A stretch of 64,000 nucleotides of DNA from positions 744,001-808,000 of the forward strand of contig NZ_CP024923.1 of assembly GCF_002796605.1 (NCBI RefSeq), read 5' to 3'. The stretch comes from Sphingomonas psychrotolerans (GTDB lineage Bacteria > Pseudomonadota > Alphaproteobacteria > Sphingomonadales > Sphingomonadaceae). Below the pieces are notes generated by a model. The model saw nothing but the letters and a program-made list of their open reading frames with translations, ran no database searches and had not been told where the DNA came from. This document shows positions 26,749 to 37,098 of the stretch, piece after piece. Every line of letters starts with the position of its first letter. Position 1 is the first letter of the stretch. The position numbers and the translations under genes are program-made.

Positions 26749-26974
26749 TGCGGCGGTGCCCGGACATGATCGCCGCGCCTGAATGGTTGCGCCCAGCACG
26801 TGATTCTTATCCCGGCGCCTGTGACGGGAATCGGTTGCCGGCGACGTTAAAGCCAGAGCGGCTCGGGCGCACACAAGGCAACAAGATCACGGCCACCCCA
26901 CAGATCCGGGAGAAAGTCGCGGGCAAGCAACTGCGTGGGCCCAACCAATACCATTTCTCGTGAAAGGAACTTCA

Positions 26975-27694
26975 ATGCGTTTGTATCTCAATCTTTTTGC
27001 CCTCGCGGCGACCACGCTCCTGCCAATCGCGGCCTCGGCCCAGGTGCTGCCGGCGCCCGCTCTCATTGACGGCACCATCCTGGAGGTGGTGTCCGAGGGC
27101 AAGACCACGCGTGCGCCGGACCTGGCGGTGATCAACACCGGCGTCGTCACGCAGGCCCCGACCGCAGCGGGTGCCCTGTCCGACAATGCCGCGCGCGTGA
27201 AGCGCGTGGTCGCCGCGCTCAAGGGGGCAGGGGTGGCCGATCGCGACATCCGTACGACCAATATCTCCCTTCAGCCGCAATATCGCTATGCCGAGAACAC
27301 GCCTCCGGCGATCACCGGGTATCAGGCTTCGAATACCGTTTCAGTCCGGTTCCGGGATATCGCGCGCGCTGGCACGATCCTCGATTCACTCGTCCGGGAG
27401 GGGGCAAATCAGATCGACGGCCCAACTTTGTCGCTCGACAAGCCCGAGACGGCGCTCGACGAGGCGCGCGCCGATGCGGTGGCGAAGGCGCGTGTCCGCG
27501 CCGGTTTCTATGCCCGCCTCGCTGGCTTGCGGGTCGATCGTATTCTGTCGATCTCGGAGAATTCCGGGACGAGCGCGCCGATCATGGCCGGCGCGATGCG
27601 TGAGAACATGGCGGCCGCCGACGCGAACACGAAAGTGATCCCCGGTGAACAAGACGTCACCGTCAGTCTCTCGGTCCGTTTCCTTCTCAAATAA
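26975..27694 (+). CDS. SIMPL domain (DUF541) periplasmic protein
   Basis: 239 residues from ATG 26975 (AAAGGAA upstream). A signal peptide MRLYLNLFALAATTLLPIAA ends at SAQ. The SIMPL fold begins with ISVxGEGxxxxxPDxA-type sequence, here LEVVSEGKTTRAPDLAVINT. It continues RVVAALKGAGVADRDIRTTN, SLQPQYRY, ITGYQASNTVSVRFRD and ARADAVAKARVRAGFYARLA. SIMPL proteins are secreted or periplasmic and linked to stress tolerance or immune signalling in other bacteria; the role here is unknown. It may be in the regulon of the two-component system upstream. Confidence 0.88.
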   Translation: MRLYLNLFALAATTLLPIAASAQVLPAPALIDGTILEVVSEGKTTRAPDLAVINTGVVTQAPTAAGALSDNAARVKRVVAALKGAGVADRDIRTTNISLQPQYRYAENTPPAITGYQASNTVSVRFRDIARAGTILDSLVREGANQIDGPTLSLDKPETALDEARADAVAKARVRAGFYARLAGLRVDRILSISENSGTSAPIMAGAMRENMAAADANTKVIPGEQDVTVSLSVRFLLK

Positions 27695-28357
27695 CCGCGC
27701 GGCATGCCCATCCCGCCATGGCGCCGGCGAAACCCGGAGCCATGGCGGGATGAAACGGTCCTGGAACCAGCTTGACCTGGTGTCTGTGGGATGGTGGCGA
27801 CGAAATGGCCGGCGCGGCGTTGGCAACGGTCGTCGCACGGGCCAAGGGACCTTCCGTGACAGAACGGCGCTCGGCGCGTACAAGATCCAATGCTACCCGA
27901 TCCAACCCTTGTTGCAGCTCGTCGGCTGGAACGCGATTTCGCGGGTCGCTGGGGACTGTATTCCTCCCGCGACGACCGGTGGCTGGACGTCGTCTTTGGG
28001 TCGGAACGCGAAGCGGAGGAGGCCCTCCAAGTATTGCGAAAACCAAGGGCTGTCGTCCGTCCCACGGTCTTAAGCCATCGGACCCGTTGGCTCGCGGTAG
28101 CTCACCTGGCTTGAAGGACAATTGCCGACAGTTTTCCACCGCTCCTCGCCGAGCTGCCACCTGATCGAGCCGCCATCGCTCGACCAGCGCTAACAGTTGC
28201 GTGGCGGTGGCAAGGATTGAGCAGAAAGGCGACATAACCCCGGAATCGGGGCCGATACCGTCATGAGCGGTCTGCCGACAGAATGGCCCTCAAAATCGTC
28301 TCCGACCGCTTCTGGCCATGACCGCGACCATAGGTGCTGCGCTCCTTCGGAGCGTGA
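27695..28357. other. Non-coding or decayed stretch
   Basis: About 660 bases without a supported gene. A short plus-strand frame at 27890-28114 (start MLPDPTLVAARRLERDFAGR then WGLYSSRDDRWLDVVFGSER) looks protein-like, but I cannot assign it and the surrounding frames are broken. Treat it as a possible small gene or relic. Confidence 0.35.
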
Positions 28358-28474
28358 TCCGACCGCTGGTTCGATGGCAATCCGCAATGCACGCCGTTCT
28401 TTCCTGTCCCGTATGAGGTCGCAGTCGAAGCAGGGTATAGCCGCAGGCAGGCGCAGGTCTTCGTCGATGCCGGT

Positions 28475-28888
28475 TTGTTGCGGCAGGAGGGCGAGGTCGC
28501 GGTCGCCGATCCCAATTCCGGATCGGCCGTACGCAAGGTCGTCCGATACATCGCGACCCCGGAGGGACAAAAGCAGTTCAGACCCGGGACAGGAGCGTTG
28601 GCCAACGCCCAGAGCGTCATTTGTCACGGGAGGCGGGACGTGAATGACGTAAAGGTCGGCCAGATCGATACGATAGGTGACCGGGTCAGCATGGCCTATA
28701 GCTACCGCTTGAACAACGTTCCCGCATGGGCTCGATCGGCGTCGGTCGCGGCCTTTTATCCGACGTTTCAGCAATGGCTCGACCGCAAGGAAGAGGATCA
28801 TGAAGACCTGATCTGGAAGGATGGCAAATGGGCTCTGGAACGGCCGCCGTCATCGGGAATGTTCGATCTTCGGCAATTGTCTCACTGA
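28475..28888 (+). CDS. Hypothetical protein, 5' end probably damaged
   Basis: From a TTG at 28475 the frame gives 137 residues (LLRQEGEVAVADPNSGSAVR, then VAAFYPTFQQWLDRKEEDHE). It is open upstream to a TGA at 28355, with protein-like sequence DGNPQCTPFFPVPYEVAVEA before the TTG. An ATG at 28318 in another frame starts a hydrophobic-looking MTATIGAALL that could be the lost signal or lipoprotein leader, implying a frameshift near 28350. I do not recognise the family. The composition suggests a periplasmic or lipid-anchored protein. Confidence 0.4.
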   Translation: MLRQEGEVAVADPNSGSAVRKVVRYIATPEGQKQFRPGTGALANAQSVICHGRRDVNDVKVGQIDTIGDRVSMAYSYRLNNVPAWARSASVAAFYPTFQQWLDRKEEDHEDLIWKDGKWALERPPSSGMFDLRQLSH

Positions 28889-28983
28889 CCTTGCACAGTG
28901 ATGATCTCCTGGCCCTGAAATTAATGTGCCTTGACCCATCGCTTGCTGACCCGCCCGCTGTCGAAGGACGAGAGAAGTTGAAA

Positions 28984-29673
28984 ATGAGACTCATTTACGC
29001 AGGCGCGAGCCTGCTGTGCCTGATTGCGCTCGCGCGCCCTGTGGCGGCCCAGGACTACGCACGGTTCCCAACCTTTGAGGCCGATGGCTGGACCGTCACC
29101 GACAAGGGCGAGGAGAACTGCGACGCCGACTTTGCTTCCGACGGGGACACGCTGTTGGGCTTCATGGGCCCCTATTATCATCGCTCCGGGGAACCCGCGT
29201 CGGGCAGCATCATCCACCTGGATGATGAAACGCATTACGCGCTGCCCAAGGGGGACAGGCACGGTGAGTTTTCGGTCCAACTTATCGCCGGAACGGCGAA
29301 TTTCGCGGTTTCGGGCTTTGCGACCGACCTGGGCGGCTCGCTCGTCACCGATTCCGGCAGCCTCCCGACCGTCGTCGACCTGCTCGCCGAGCTCCGGGAC
29401 AGGGTCATTCTTAGCGCCATGGTCGAGGGCAAACAGGTGTACGCCATAAAGCTCACCGGCAATCGGGCGGCGGCCAAGGCGCTCACCGACTGTACCGCCT
29501 TCATCACCGCACAAAAACGACCGGGAACAAAGAACGGCCCGGAATTGGGACCGCCAAAAATGGTCCCTCTCGAGGCGCTGCTCGTGCGCCCCGAACCGCC
29601 ATCCGGTGCGCCTCCCACGGCGCTGCCGGATGCCTCTCCGCCCAACCCGGTGCCCCCCTCATCGCTGTACTGA
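28984..29673 (+). CDS. Secreted hypothetical protein with Pro-rich tail
   Basis: 229 residues from ATG 28984, selected because a signal peptide follows at once (MRLIYAGASLLCLIALARPV, cleavage near AAQ); the longer in-frame start at 28828 has none. The mature part (DYARFPTFEADGWTVTDKGE, then LDDETHYALPKGDRHGEFSV) looks like a globular periplasmic protein with a cysteine in EENCDADF and another in LTDCTAFI. The last 30 residues are proline-rich, ending PPNPVPPSSLY. I do not recognise the family. Confidence 0.6.
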   Translation: MRLIYAGASLLCLIALARPVAAQDYARFPTFEADGWTVTDKGEENCDADFASDGDTLLGFMGPYYHRSGEPASGSIIHLDDETHYALPKGDRHGEFSVQLIAGTANFAVSGFATDLGGSLVTDSGSLPTVVDLLAELRDRVILSAMVEGKQVYAIKLTGNRAAAKALTDCTAFITAQKRPGTKNGPELGPPKMVPLEALLVRPEPPSGAPPTALPDASPPNPVPPSSLY

Positions 29674-29863
29674 ACAGCCGGCATCTGTCGCCGGGAGCTT
29701 GCCAGGCCTCATTCTCCTCATGCCGGTTGCACATTGCTGTGGGAATTACCGCATTTTTTTCTTAGCCTGGAACTCGCCGGGCTGCGCGTCGTCCTTTGGA
29801 ATGCAGCCCTTTTGTCTTGTGGCTCGCAGGTGTCGCGGCCGAAGCTGAAGGGAAACGAGATTA

Positions 29864-32800
29864 GTGAGGCGTCAGGAAGAGGAAGAGGAACGGCGCACAG
29901 GAGCTGAGCAGACAGAAGCGTTCCGGGCATTTCAAAACCGCGTTCTCGAGCTGGTCATCGAAGATCGCTTGCTTGAGGACACACTCGAACAGATGATGCG
30001 TGAGGTCGAAGGACAATCGACCTCAGGCGTGTTGGGATCGATCCTACTTCTCGACGGATCACATCTGCGCCACGGAGCCGGGCCGAGTCTGCCGGAGGCT
30101 TATAATGCCGCGATCGACGGTATTCCGATCGGGCCGGCGGTCGGGTCCTGCGGCACGGCGGCTTTCTCGAAAGCGCCCGTCTATGTCTCGGACATCGGTA
30201 CGAGCCCGCTTTGGGCGGACTTTCGCGAGCTGGCCTTGTCGCACGGTCTGCGCGCCTGCTGGTCGACCCCGCTCATCTCGGGGAGCGACGAGGTGCTGGG
30301 CACGTTCGCGATGTACTACCGCGAGCCGCGCGAGCCTGTGGAAGGAGACCTGGCGGTCGTCGACTTGATCACGCGCACCGCCGCGCTGGTCATCGAGCGT
30401 CGAAAGAGTGACGCGGCGCTGCGCGATACCGCGGAGCGCTATCGGCTCGTGGCGCGGGCGACCAACGATGCGGTGTGGGACTGGCATCTCGCCGACAACT
30501 ATGTCTTGTGGAATGAGGCGCTTGAGGCGGCCTATGGTCATGCGCGTGCCGATGTCGAAACCACCGGAGCCTGGTGGATAGAGCATATTCACCCCGACGA
30601 CCGGCAAAGGATCGATACCAGCATCCACGCTGCGATCGACGGCTGCGCCGAGAACTGGACCGACGAATACCGCTTCCTGCGCGCTGATGGAGGCTATGCC
30701 GAGGTGCTCGACCGCGGACATATCATCCGGGGGCCCGATGGCCAGGCGATCCGCATGATCGGCGCTATGCTCGACCTGACGCATCGCCGGCGCACCGAAG
30801 CCGCGCTGCAGGAGAGCGAGGAGCGCCTGCGCCTCGCAGTCGACAACGCTGAGATCGGCTTCTGGGATGTCGATGTCGTCAATGACATTCTCATCTGGCC
30901 GCCGCGCACCAAGGCCATGTTCGGCATTTCCGCTGCCGCGCCGGCGACGATGCAGGATTTCTACAATGGTCTGCATCCCGACGACCGCGATGCGACGTCG
31001 GCTGTTTACGCGGCCGCCGCCGACCCCGATCAGCGTGCGCTGTACGACGTCGAATACCGCACGGTGGGCAGGGAGGACGGCATTGTCCGCTGGGTCGCCG
31101 CAAAGGGTCGCGGCGTGTTCGATGACGACGGACGATGCATCCGGGTTATCGGCACCGCGATCGACATCACCGAGCGGAAGCGCCTCGAGCAGGCACTTCG
31201 CGAGCTGAACGAGACGCTGGAAAAACGCGTCGCCGACGCAGTCGCCGAGCGCAAGCTTCTCGCAGACCTGGTGGAAGGTACCGACGCGTTTGTGCAGGTC
31301 GCCGGCCCGGACTATCGATGGCTCGCCATCAACAAGGCAGCGAGCGACGAGTTCGAGCGGATCTACGGGATGAGGCCTCAGGTCGGACAGTCCATGCTCA
31401 AGGTGCTCGATGGATACCCGGAGCACCGGGCCGCAGTGGCGGCGGTGTGGGGACGCGCTCTCGCCGGCGAGGAGTTCACGGAGGTTGGCGAATTTGGGGA
31501 TGAGAGCCGGGACCGCCGAACCTATGAAATGAAGTACAATGTCCTGCGCGACAGTGCGGGCCGGCAGATCGGGGCCTACCAGTTCGTCTATGACGTCACT
31601 GAGCGAGCCGAGGAGCAGAGACGGCTCGCGGCGATGGAGGAGGCACTTCGCCAAGCCCAGAAGATGGAGGCCGTTGGCCAGCTCACCGGCGGCATCGCCC
31701 ACGACTTCAATAATATGCTCGCGGTCGTGATCGGCTCGCTCGACCTGCTCGGACGTCGAATTGGGGCGGGCGATCCGCGCGCCAAGCGCTATGTCGATGC
31801 AGCAACTGACGGCGCGCGTCGTGCCGCGACACTGACGCAGCGATTGCTCGCATTCTCGCGCCAACAGCCGCTTAAGCCGGAGACGGTCGATGCCAATAAG
31901 CTGGTCGCGGGAATGTCCGATCTGTTGCGCCATTCGCTTGGCGGCGACGTGCGGCTCGAGACGGTCCTCGCCGGCGGCCTGTGGCGTACTCATGCCGACC
32001 CGAACCAACTCGAAAACGTCATTCTCAACCTCGCCATTAACGGGCGTGACGCGATGCCGGGGGGCGGACGTCTCACAATCGAGACGGCGAACTGCCATCT
32101 CGATGCCCGCTACACCTCGACTCATCTGGGGCTACAGGCCGGGCATTATGTGCTCATCGCTGTGACCGACACAGGGGCGGGGATGCCACCGAATATCATT
32201 GCGAAAGCGTTCGATCCCTTCTTCACCACAAAGGAAGTCGGCAAGGGCACCGGGCTCGGGCTCTCTCAGGTTTATGGGTTCGTCAAACAGTCCGGCGGCC
32301 ACGTAAAAATCTACTCCGAGCCCGGCGAGGGAACGACGATCAAGGTCTATTTGCCGCGTCTGACTGGCGCCGACTCTGAGCATGACGAGGAGCAACCGCT
32401 TTCTGATTTACCGTTCGGGGACCGCCAAGAGGTCGTCCTGGTCGTTGAGGACGAGCCGGCCGTCCGCCAGTTCAGCGTAGATGCTCTGACTGAGCTCGGC
32501 TACCAGGTCCTCGAGGCTGACGGAGCCGCGGCAGCGCTCCGGCTTCTAGATGCCCATCCCGAAATTGCGCTCATGTTCACCGATGTAGTCATGCCCGAGG
32601 TAAACGGTGCGAAGCTCGCGGAAGAAGCGCGGCGGCGCCGGCCAGACCTGCGGGTGCTGTTCACCACCGGCTACACGCGTAACGCGGTGGTCCATAATGG
32701 AGTGCTCGATCCCGGCGTCGAGATGATCGGAAAGCCCTACACGATCGAGGAGCTGGCGGCAAAAGTGCGCGACGTTCTGGACGCTCCCGAGGGCGGCTGA
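29864..32800 (+). CDS. Hybrid sensor histidine kinase (GAF-PAS-PAS-PAS-HisKA-HATPase-REC)
   Basis: 978 residues from GTG 29864. The order is a GAF domain (about 20-170, with [18 protein letters not shown]), then PAS domains about 190-310 ([20 protein letters not shown]), 320-430 ([11 protein letters not shown]) and 460-580. HisKA has H613 in [17 protein letters not shown], HATPase_c follows ([33 protein letters not shown]), and a C-terminal receiver has D907 in [12 protein letters not shown]. No transmembrane segments, so it is a cytosolic sensor. The family (HWE-less FixL-like hybrids) is common in alphaproteobacteria; the stimulus is unknown. No response-regulator partner is adjacent. Confidence 0.92.
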   Translation: MRRQEEEEERRTGAEQTEAFRAFQNRVLELVIEDRLLEDTLEQMMREVEGQSTSGVLGSILLLDGSHLRHGAGPSLPEAYNAAIDGIPIGPAVGSCGTAAFSKAPVYVSDIGTSPLWADFRELALSHGLRACWSTPLISGSDEVLGTFAMYYREPREPVEGDLAVVDLITRTAALVIERRKSDAALRDTAERYRLVARATNDAVWDWHLADNYVLWNEALEAAYGHARADVETTGAWWIEHIHPDDRQRIDTSIHAAIDGCAENWTDEYRFLRADGGYAEVLDRGHIIRGPDGQAIRMIGAMLDLTHRRRTEAALQESEERLRLAVDNAEIGFWDVDVVNDILIWPPRTKAMFGISAAAPATMQDFYNGLHPDDRDATSAVYAAAADPDQRALYDVEYRTVGREDGIVRWVAAKGRGVFDDDGRCIRVIGTAIDITERKRLEQALRELNETLEKRVADAVAERKLLADLVEGTDAFVQVAGPDYRWLAINKAASDEFERIYGMRPQVGQSMLKVLDGYPEHRAAVAAVWGRALAGEEFTEVGEFGDESRDRRTYEMKYNVLRDSAGRQIGAYQFVYDVTERAEEQRRLAAMEEALRQAQKMEAVGQLTGGIAHDFNNMLAVVIGSLDLLGRRIGAGDPRAKRYVDAATDGARRAATLTQRLLAFSRQQPLKPETVDANKLVAGMSDLLRHSLGGDVRLETVLAGGLWRTHADPNQLENVILNLAINGRDAMPGGGRLTIETANCHLDARYTSTHLGLQAGHYVLIAVTDTGAGMPPNIIAKAFDPFFTTKEVGKGTGLGLSQVYGFVKQSGGHVKIYSEPGEGTTIKVYLPRLTGADSEHDEEQPLSDLPFGDRQEVVLVVEDEPAVRQFSVDALTELGYQVLEADGAAAALRLLDAHPEIALMFTDVVMPEVNGAKLAEEARRRRPDLRVLFTTGYTRNAVVHNGVLDPGVEMIGKPYTIEELAAKVRDVLDAPEGG

Positions 32801-32870
32801 CGTTGGAATGACCCGAATGTCAGCCGCCCAATCTTAATCAGCCGGTGCGGCGGGGTGGCGTCTCAATTGG

Positions 32871-33938
32871 TCAGACTCGCGAGAGGGCAGGGTAGTCGAT
32901 ATAGCCCTCGGCACCCCCGCCGGCGTAGAACAGCGGAACCCGCGGCTCGTTGAGCGGTGCACCCGCCTTCAGGCGTGCGACGAGGTCGGGATTGGCGAGC
33001 GCCATGGAGCCTAGCGCTTCCATGTCGGCGAGACCTGCCGCGACGTCGGTCCCGACCTGCTCGCGACTCCGACCCGGGCGGTTCACGATCAGCACGCCGC
33101 CGAACGCCTTACGGATGTCCGCTACGAGTTCCTCATTCCCGATATGCAGGACGTGCAGATAGGCGATGCCGATCTTGTCGAATGCCCCCACGAGGTAACG
33201 GTAGAGATCGTCGTTCGCATTCCCTTCTACGATGCCGCCCGTCGGAAGACCGGGAGACAGGCGGATCGCCGTTCTCTCAGGCCCGATCGCCGCAGCGATC
33301 GCCTGCACGACCTCGACGGCGAACCGCGCGCGGTTCTTGAGCGAGCCGCCATATTCATCGGTGCGATCATTGGCGTTCGGCGCCAGGAACTGGTGCACCA
33401 GATACCCGTTTGCGCCGTGGACCTCGACGCCGTCCGCGCCCGCCTCGATGGCGCGAACAGCGCCATGCGCGAAGTCGGCGATGGTCTGCCGGACTTCGGC
33501 GGTCGTGAGCGCGCGTGGCTCAGGCACTGTCTGCATGCCTTGCGGCGTGAACATCTGCTCTCTAGGGGCGATCGCCGAGGGAGCGACGGGCTGGCGGTGG
33601 TGCACGGTGTTGTCCGGATGCGACCTGCGACCGACATGCATCAGCTGCACGAACAACCGGCCATCAGCCTTGTGGACGGCATCCGTGACCTTGCGCCATC
33701 CGGCGACATGGGCGTCGGTGTAGATTCCTGGCGTGTTCGTATAGCCTTGCCCGTCCTCGGAGGGCTGGGTGCCTTCGGTGATGAGCAACCCCATCGTCGC
33801 ACGCTGCGCGTAATATTCGGGGGCGAGGTCGCCGGGCGTGCCGTCGGGTCTGGCCCGGCTGCGCGTCATCGGCGCCATGGCGAGGCGATGCGGCAGTTGC
33901 AGGTTGCCGAGCTTAATTGGGGACCAGACATCGGTCAT
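32871..33938 (-). CDS. Old Yellow Enzyme-family alkene reductase
   Basis: 355 residues of the OYE/NemA type: LQLPHRLAMAPMTRSRARPD, LITEGTQPSEDGQGY, VHKADGRLFVQLMHVGRRSH with FMN contacts, the HGANGYLVHQFLAPNANDRT catalytic His-x-x-Asn motif and YGGSLKNRARF. The end is VPLFYAGGGAEGYIDYPAL. It reduces activated C=C bonds or nitro compounds with NAD(P)H through FMN. Last gene of a three-gene minus-strand operon (SDR, SRPBCC, OYE) divergent from a LysR regulator. Confidence 0.93.
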   Translation of the reverse strand: MTDVWSPIKLGNLQLPHRLAMAPMTRSRARPDGTPGDLAPEYYAQRATMGLLITEGTQPSEDGQGYTNTPGIYTDAHVAGWRKVTDAVHKADGRLFVQLMHVGRRSHPDNTVHHRQPVAPSAIAPREQMFTPQGMQTVPEPRALTTAEVRQTIADFAHGAVRAIEAGADGVEVHGANGYLVHQFLAPNANDRTDEYGGSLKNRARFAVEVVQAIAAAIGPERTAIRLSPGLPTGGIVEGNANDDLYRYLVGAFDKIGIAYLHVLHIGNEELVADIRKAFGGVLIVNRPGRSREQVGTDVAAGLADMEALGSMALANPDLVARLKAGAPLNEPRVPLFYAGGGAEGYIDYPALSRV

Positions 33939-33980
33939 GAGACTTCTCCGTGTGTTGCTTGATGAAGAGGGGGCAAGGGA

Positions 33981-34454
33981 TCAGAGCTCGCCCTCGGCGA
34001 GCATCTCGCGGGTGCGCTTGAGCGTGGACAGCAGGGCGGCCTTGTAGCCCTTGTCACTGTCGAACTGCTGCTGCTCAGCCTGCTCCTCGGGGCCGCCGGG
34101 CTGCTTGTCGCGAAGCCCGAGATAGCAGTAGAATTTGAGCTGTAGCTCGCCTGCTTCATCCTCGAACAGCTCGTTGATGATCGCGCCTTCACGCGGGCCG
34201 GTGGCCTGGAAGAAGGTCACCTTGCGTTGCGGCTCGAGCGTGATGATCTCGCGCAGATCGGCACCTGCGATTGTGGCGTTGCGGACGAAGTGCGTCGCGC
34301 TTTCCTCGGTGACGTCGCAGCGCGTGCATAGGCCGGGGGGAAGGAACAGGCGCGCATCGCGGGCCTTGAGCTCGAGGCCTTTCCAGACCTGCTCGCGGGT
34401 AAGCCTGGTTTCGCCTTCCGGGTTCACCGGGACGGTAGCGGTCGAATAGATCAT
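33981..34454 (-). CDS. SRPBCC/AtaL-like (DUF1857) protein
   Basis: 157 residues from ATG 34454 (MIYSTATVPVNPEGETRLTR); the longer in-frame start at 34514 overlaps the upstream gene and lacks homology. The AtaL/DUF1857 pattern is LTREQVWKGLELKARDARLF, then FLPPGLCTRC, REIITLEPQRKVTFFQ and EDEAGELQLKFYCYLG. START-like folds bind small hydrophobic ligands. It sits between the NmrA-type SDR and the OYE gene in the LysR-linked operon, so it probably binds or dissociates the same substrate. Confidence 0.85.
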   Translation of the reverse strand: MIYSTATVPVNPEGETRLTREQVWKGLELKARDARLFLPPGLCTRCDVTEESATHFVRNATIAGADLREIITLEPQRKVTFFQATGPREGAIINELFEDEAGELQLKFYCYLGLRDKQPGGPEEQAEQQQFDSDKGYKAALLSTLKRTREMLAEGEL

Positions 34455-34491
34455 GTCGGTGGTCCTTATCGGTATGGGCGGGATGGAGGCG

Positions 34492-35355
34492 TCAGCCGGC
34501 GATCTGCGCGACATGGTCGCGGTAGGAGCGCAGCGGACGGCCCAGCAGCGAGGTCAGCCGGTCGACATCGCCGGGATCGGGAAGCATGCCATCGCTGATG
34601 AAGCGCTCGGCCATCAGGCGCATGTCGAACGCCATCCAGCTCGGCATGAACGCCCGCAGGTTCTGTTCGAACCCGGCGGTGTCCTCGCCCGGATAGGCGA
34701 TCGTGCGGCCCAGGACGTCGCTCCAGATGGCCGCGGCGTCCGCGCCGGTCAGCGTGTCGGGTCCGACCAGGTTGATGCGGTTCGTCGGCAGGGGCGTGGC
34801 GGACTGTTCGCGGCGAATGAGTTCGATCGCGGCGATCTCGCCGACATCGCGGGCGTCGATCATCGCGAGGCCCTTGTCGCCGATCGGCATCGGGTAGATG
34901 CCGTATCCGGTGACCACGTCTTTGATCGTGATCTCATTGTCCATGTAATAGGCCGGGCGAAGGATCGTGGCGCTAAGGCCCATCTGTTCGATCATGCGCT
35001 CGACGCCGAACTTGCCGGCGAAATGCGGCACGTTCACGTAGATGTCGCTGTGGATCACGGACAAATAGACGATCCGCTCGATCCCGGCGTCGCGGGCCAC
35101 GTTGAGTGCGATCAGCGCCTGCGTATATTCGTCCGCGACGACGCCGTTCAGCAGGAACAGGGTGGAAACGCCGGACATGGCGCTGCGGAGCGAGTCGATG
35201 TCGAGGAGGTCGCCCTGGACGACCTCTACGTCGGCCGCAAAGCTGGCTTTGGAGGGGTCGCGAACCAGAGCGCGCACATCGGCGCCGCGCTCAACGAGCT
35301 GTTCGACGACATTGCGTCCGACATTGCCGGTCGCGCCGGTTACGAGAATGGTCAT
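34492..35355 (-). CDS. NmrA-like SDR, NAD(P)-binding
   Basis: 287 residues from ATG 35355. The Rossmann motif is TILVTGATGNVGRNVVEQLV (residues 2-21), followed by VRALVRDPSKASF and VEVVQGDLLDIDSL. The NmrA/QOR2-type YMDN motif is in ILRPAYYMDNEITIKDVV. Atypical SDRs of this group sense or reduce quinones and similar compounds. First gene of the operon with SRPBCC and OYE, divergent from the LysR gene with about 107 bases between the starts. Confidence 0.9.
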   Translation of the reverse strand: MTILVTGATGNVGRNVVEQLVERGADVRALVRDPSKASFAADVEVVQGDLLDIDSLRSAMSGVSTLFLLNGVVADEYTQALIALNVARDAGIERIVYLSVIHSDIYVNVPHFAGKFGVERMIEQMGLSATILRPAYYMDNEITIKDVVTGYGIYPMPIGDKGLAMIDARDVGEIAAIELIRREQSATPLPTNRINLVGPDTLTGADAAAIWSDVLGRTIAYPGEDTAGFEQNLRAFMPSWMAFDMRLMAERFISDGMLPDPGDVDRLTSLLGRPLRSYRDHVAQIAG

Positions 35356-35462
35356 TGGGGTCACTCCTTGAGTTGGGCCGTTTGGCTGCCCTCAAATTAG
35401 CGATCCACATTCTTGCCACTAGCCGCTATATCTGAACAGACAGTCTCGCTGGCGGAACGCTC

Positions 35463-36356
35463 ATGGACCTTCTTGCTCTCGCCGACTTCAACCTCGTCGC
35501 TCGCCACGGTGGCTTTGGAAAAGCCTCGCGAGCCGCGGGGCGCCCCAAGGCGACACTGTCGCGCCGGGTCTCGGAATTGGAGGCGAGCCTCGATCTGCGC
35601 CTGTTCGAGCGGGGCGCACGCGCCCTCAAGCTGACCGAGGAGGGAAGGGCGCTTTTCGAGCGAACGGGGCAGTTGCTAACAGAGCTCGAGGAGACAGCCA
35701 CGGCCATCGCCTCTGGCGGGCACAGCCCGCGTGGCCGATTGCGGATCAGCTCGCCATTGCTGTTCTCGCAACTCGCTATGGGAAAACTTGCCGCCAGCTT
35801 TGCGCTGAAATATCCGGAGGTCCGGCTCGAGGTCACGACCGAGGACCGTCCCGTGGACATGATCGAGGAAGCCTATGACCTGGTGATCCGGGTCAACCCG
35901 GCGCCGGACGACAGCCTGGTCGGACGCATCTTCCTGCACGATCGTCTCGTGGTCGTAGCGGGTGCCGACCTGCCGCGGCCGGAAGACGGCTCCGCAGTCC
36001 CGGTGGTGGTGCGCGGACCGGCAGGCCCGGACGACACCTGGAATATGGTAACGCCGACGGGAAAGGCGAAGATCGCGGTGAGCCCGGTCCTGGGCCTGTC
36101 CTCGATCATCATGGTGCGCGACGCGGTCCGGGCAGGAGCGGGCGCAGCGCGTCTGCCCGTGTCTCTCGTCAGCCACGACCTTGCTGCCGGGACGATGATG
36201 CACTGGGGCGACGTGGAAGGCCCTGAGATTGCGCTCTGGACGCTCTATCCCACGCGCCGGTTGCTGAGCGCTCGCGTGTCGGCCTTCCTGGATCATCTGA
36301 AAGAGGCTTTCCCGAAGGGCACGCCAGACGAACTCGCGGCGTATGTCGGTAGCTGA
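35463..36356 (+). CDS. LysR-family transcriptional regulator
   Basis: 297 residues. The N-terminal winged helix is LADFNLVARHGGFGKASRAA with GRPKATLSRRVSELEASLDL and RLFERGARALKLTEEG. The effector-binding domain follows with LRISSPLLFSQLAMGKLAAS, PEVRLEVTTEDRPVDMIEEA and YDLVIRV. It is divergent from the SDR/SRPBCC/OYE operon, the standard arrangement for a LysR activator of that operon and of itself. The inducer would be an electrophile or quinone if the operon call is right. Confidence 0.93.
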   Translation: MDLLALADFNLVARHGGFGKASRAAGRPKATLSRRVSELEASLDLRLFERGARALKLTEEGRALFERTGQLLTELEETATAIASGGHSPRGRLRISSPLLFSQLAMGKLAASFALKYPEVRLEVTTEDRPVDMIEEAYDLVIRVNPAPDDSLVGRIFLHDRLVVVAGADLPRPEDGSAVPVVVRGPAGPDDTWNMVTPTGKAKIAVSPVLGLSSIIMVRDAVRAGAGAARLPVSLVSHDLAAGTMMHWGDVEGPEIALWTLYPTRRLLSARVSAFLDHLKEAFPKGTPDELAAYVGS

Positions 36357-36433
36357 TCCTCGTTTGTGTCTGATGCGGTGAACCGTCGGGGCAGTCGGCA
36401 GGTTGGAGAAACCAAATGGCAGGGCTCTGTCGT

Positions 36434-36462
36434 TTGCATGAATTCTTAATGAGAACTATTGC
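36434..36462 (+). promoter_or_regulatory. Possible sigma-70-like promoter of the AbiE module
   Basis: TTGCAT (36434-36439) and TATTGC (36457-36462) are spaced by 17 bases in a locally AT-rich stretch. The predicted start of transcription falls near 36469, beside the alternative ATG at 36470. This is a consensus match only. Confidence 0.35.
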
Positions 36463-36505
36463 AAATTGAATGCTTGAGGCCTACCTGTTTCGAGTGGAAA
36501 AGACC

Positions 36506-37084
36506 ATGTCAGCCCTTGCCGAACTCAAACGCCACCTGCGCCCCGGGCAGGTTTACCGGCGCAAGGACCTGACTCGGTGGTCGAACGCCGTGGATCGCCA
36601 CGTTCGACAGCTTGTCGAGGAAGGACGGCTCGAGAAGGTGTCAGCGGGTGTCTACATGGCGCCGCGCAAGACCCGATTCGGCGCCGCACCGGCAAGTCCC
36701 CAAAAGCTCGTGGAGTCCTTCCTCGGTGATGATCGGTTCCTGATGGTCTCACCGAGTGCCTTCAACGGCCTTGGCGTTGGTACGACCCAGCTTCACAATG
36801 AGCCGGTGGTCTATAATCGAAAGCGCCACGGTCGATTCAAGCTCGACGGCCGTATGTACGACTTTCGGCTGCGGTCGACCCTGCCCAAGCGTCTTTCAAA
36901 GGAGGTTCTGCTCGTCGACCTCCTGCATAACCTCGACAGGCTGCCTGAGGACAAATCGGCAGTCCTTCCACGCGCACTTGCCAAGGCAGGTGAAATGGAT
37001 CGCGGGCGCCTCGCGCGTGCGGTGAAGGAGTTTGGCTCGGCGCGCGCCAAACGCCTTCTCGCGCCTCTGCTTCAACCTGCCTGA
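36506..37084 (+). CDS. Type IV toxin-antitoxin antitoxin, AbiEi-like (DUF6088)
   Basis: 192 residues from ATG 36506 (MSALAELKRHLRPGQVYRRK); an ATG at 36470 would add 12 residues and sits close to a predicted transcription start, so either may be used. The N-terminal winged helix (DLTRWSNAVDRHVRQLVEEG, RLEKVSAGVYMAPRK) is the DNA-binding part by which AbiEi proteins repress their own promoter. The C-terminal domain (FLMVSPSAFNGLGVGTTQLH, RMYDFRLRSTLPKRLSKEVL) fits the AbiEi antitoxin core. The toxin gene follows after 14 bases. Confidence 0.85.
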   Translation: MSALAELKRHLRPGQVYRRKDLTRWSNAVDRHVRQLVEEGRLEKVSAGVYMAPRKTRFGAAPASPQKLVESFLGDDRFLMVSPSAFNGLGVGTTQLHNEPVVYNRKRHGRFKLDGRMYDFRLRSTLPKRLSKEVLLVDLLHNLDRLPEDKSAVLPRALAKAGEMDRGRLARAVKEFGSARAKRLLAPLLQPA

Positions 37085-37098
37085 CTGCGGCGGCCTTT

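Noticed and set aside
30059..32125. Minus-strand frame of 688 residues opposite the hybrid kinase
   Set aside because: Lies antisense to GAF, PAS and HisKA motifs that are clear on the plus strand; no family pattern of its own.
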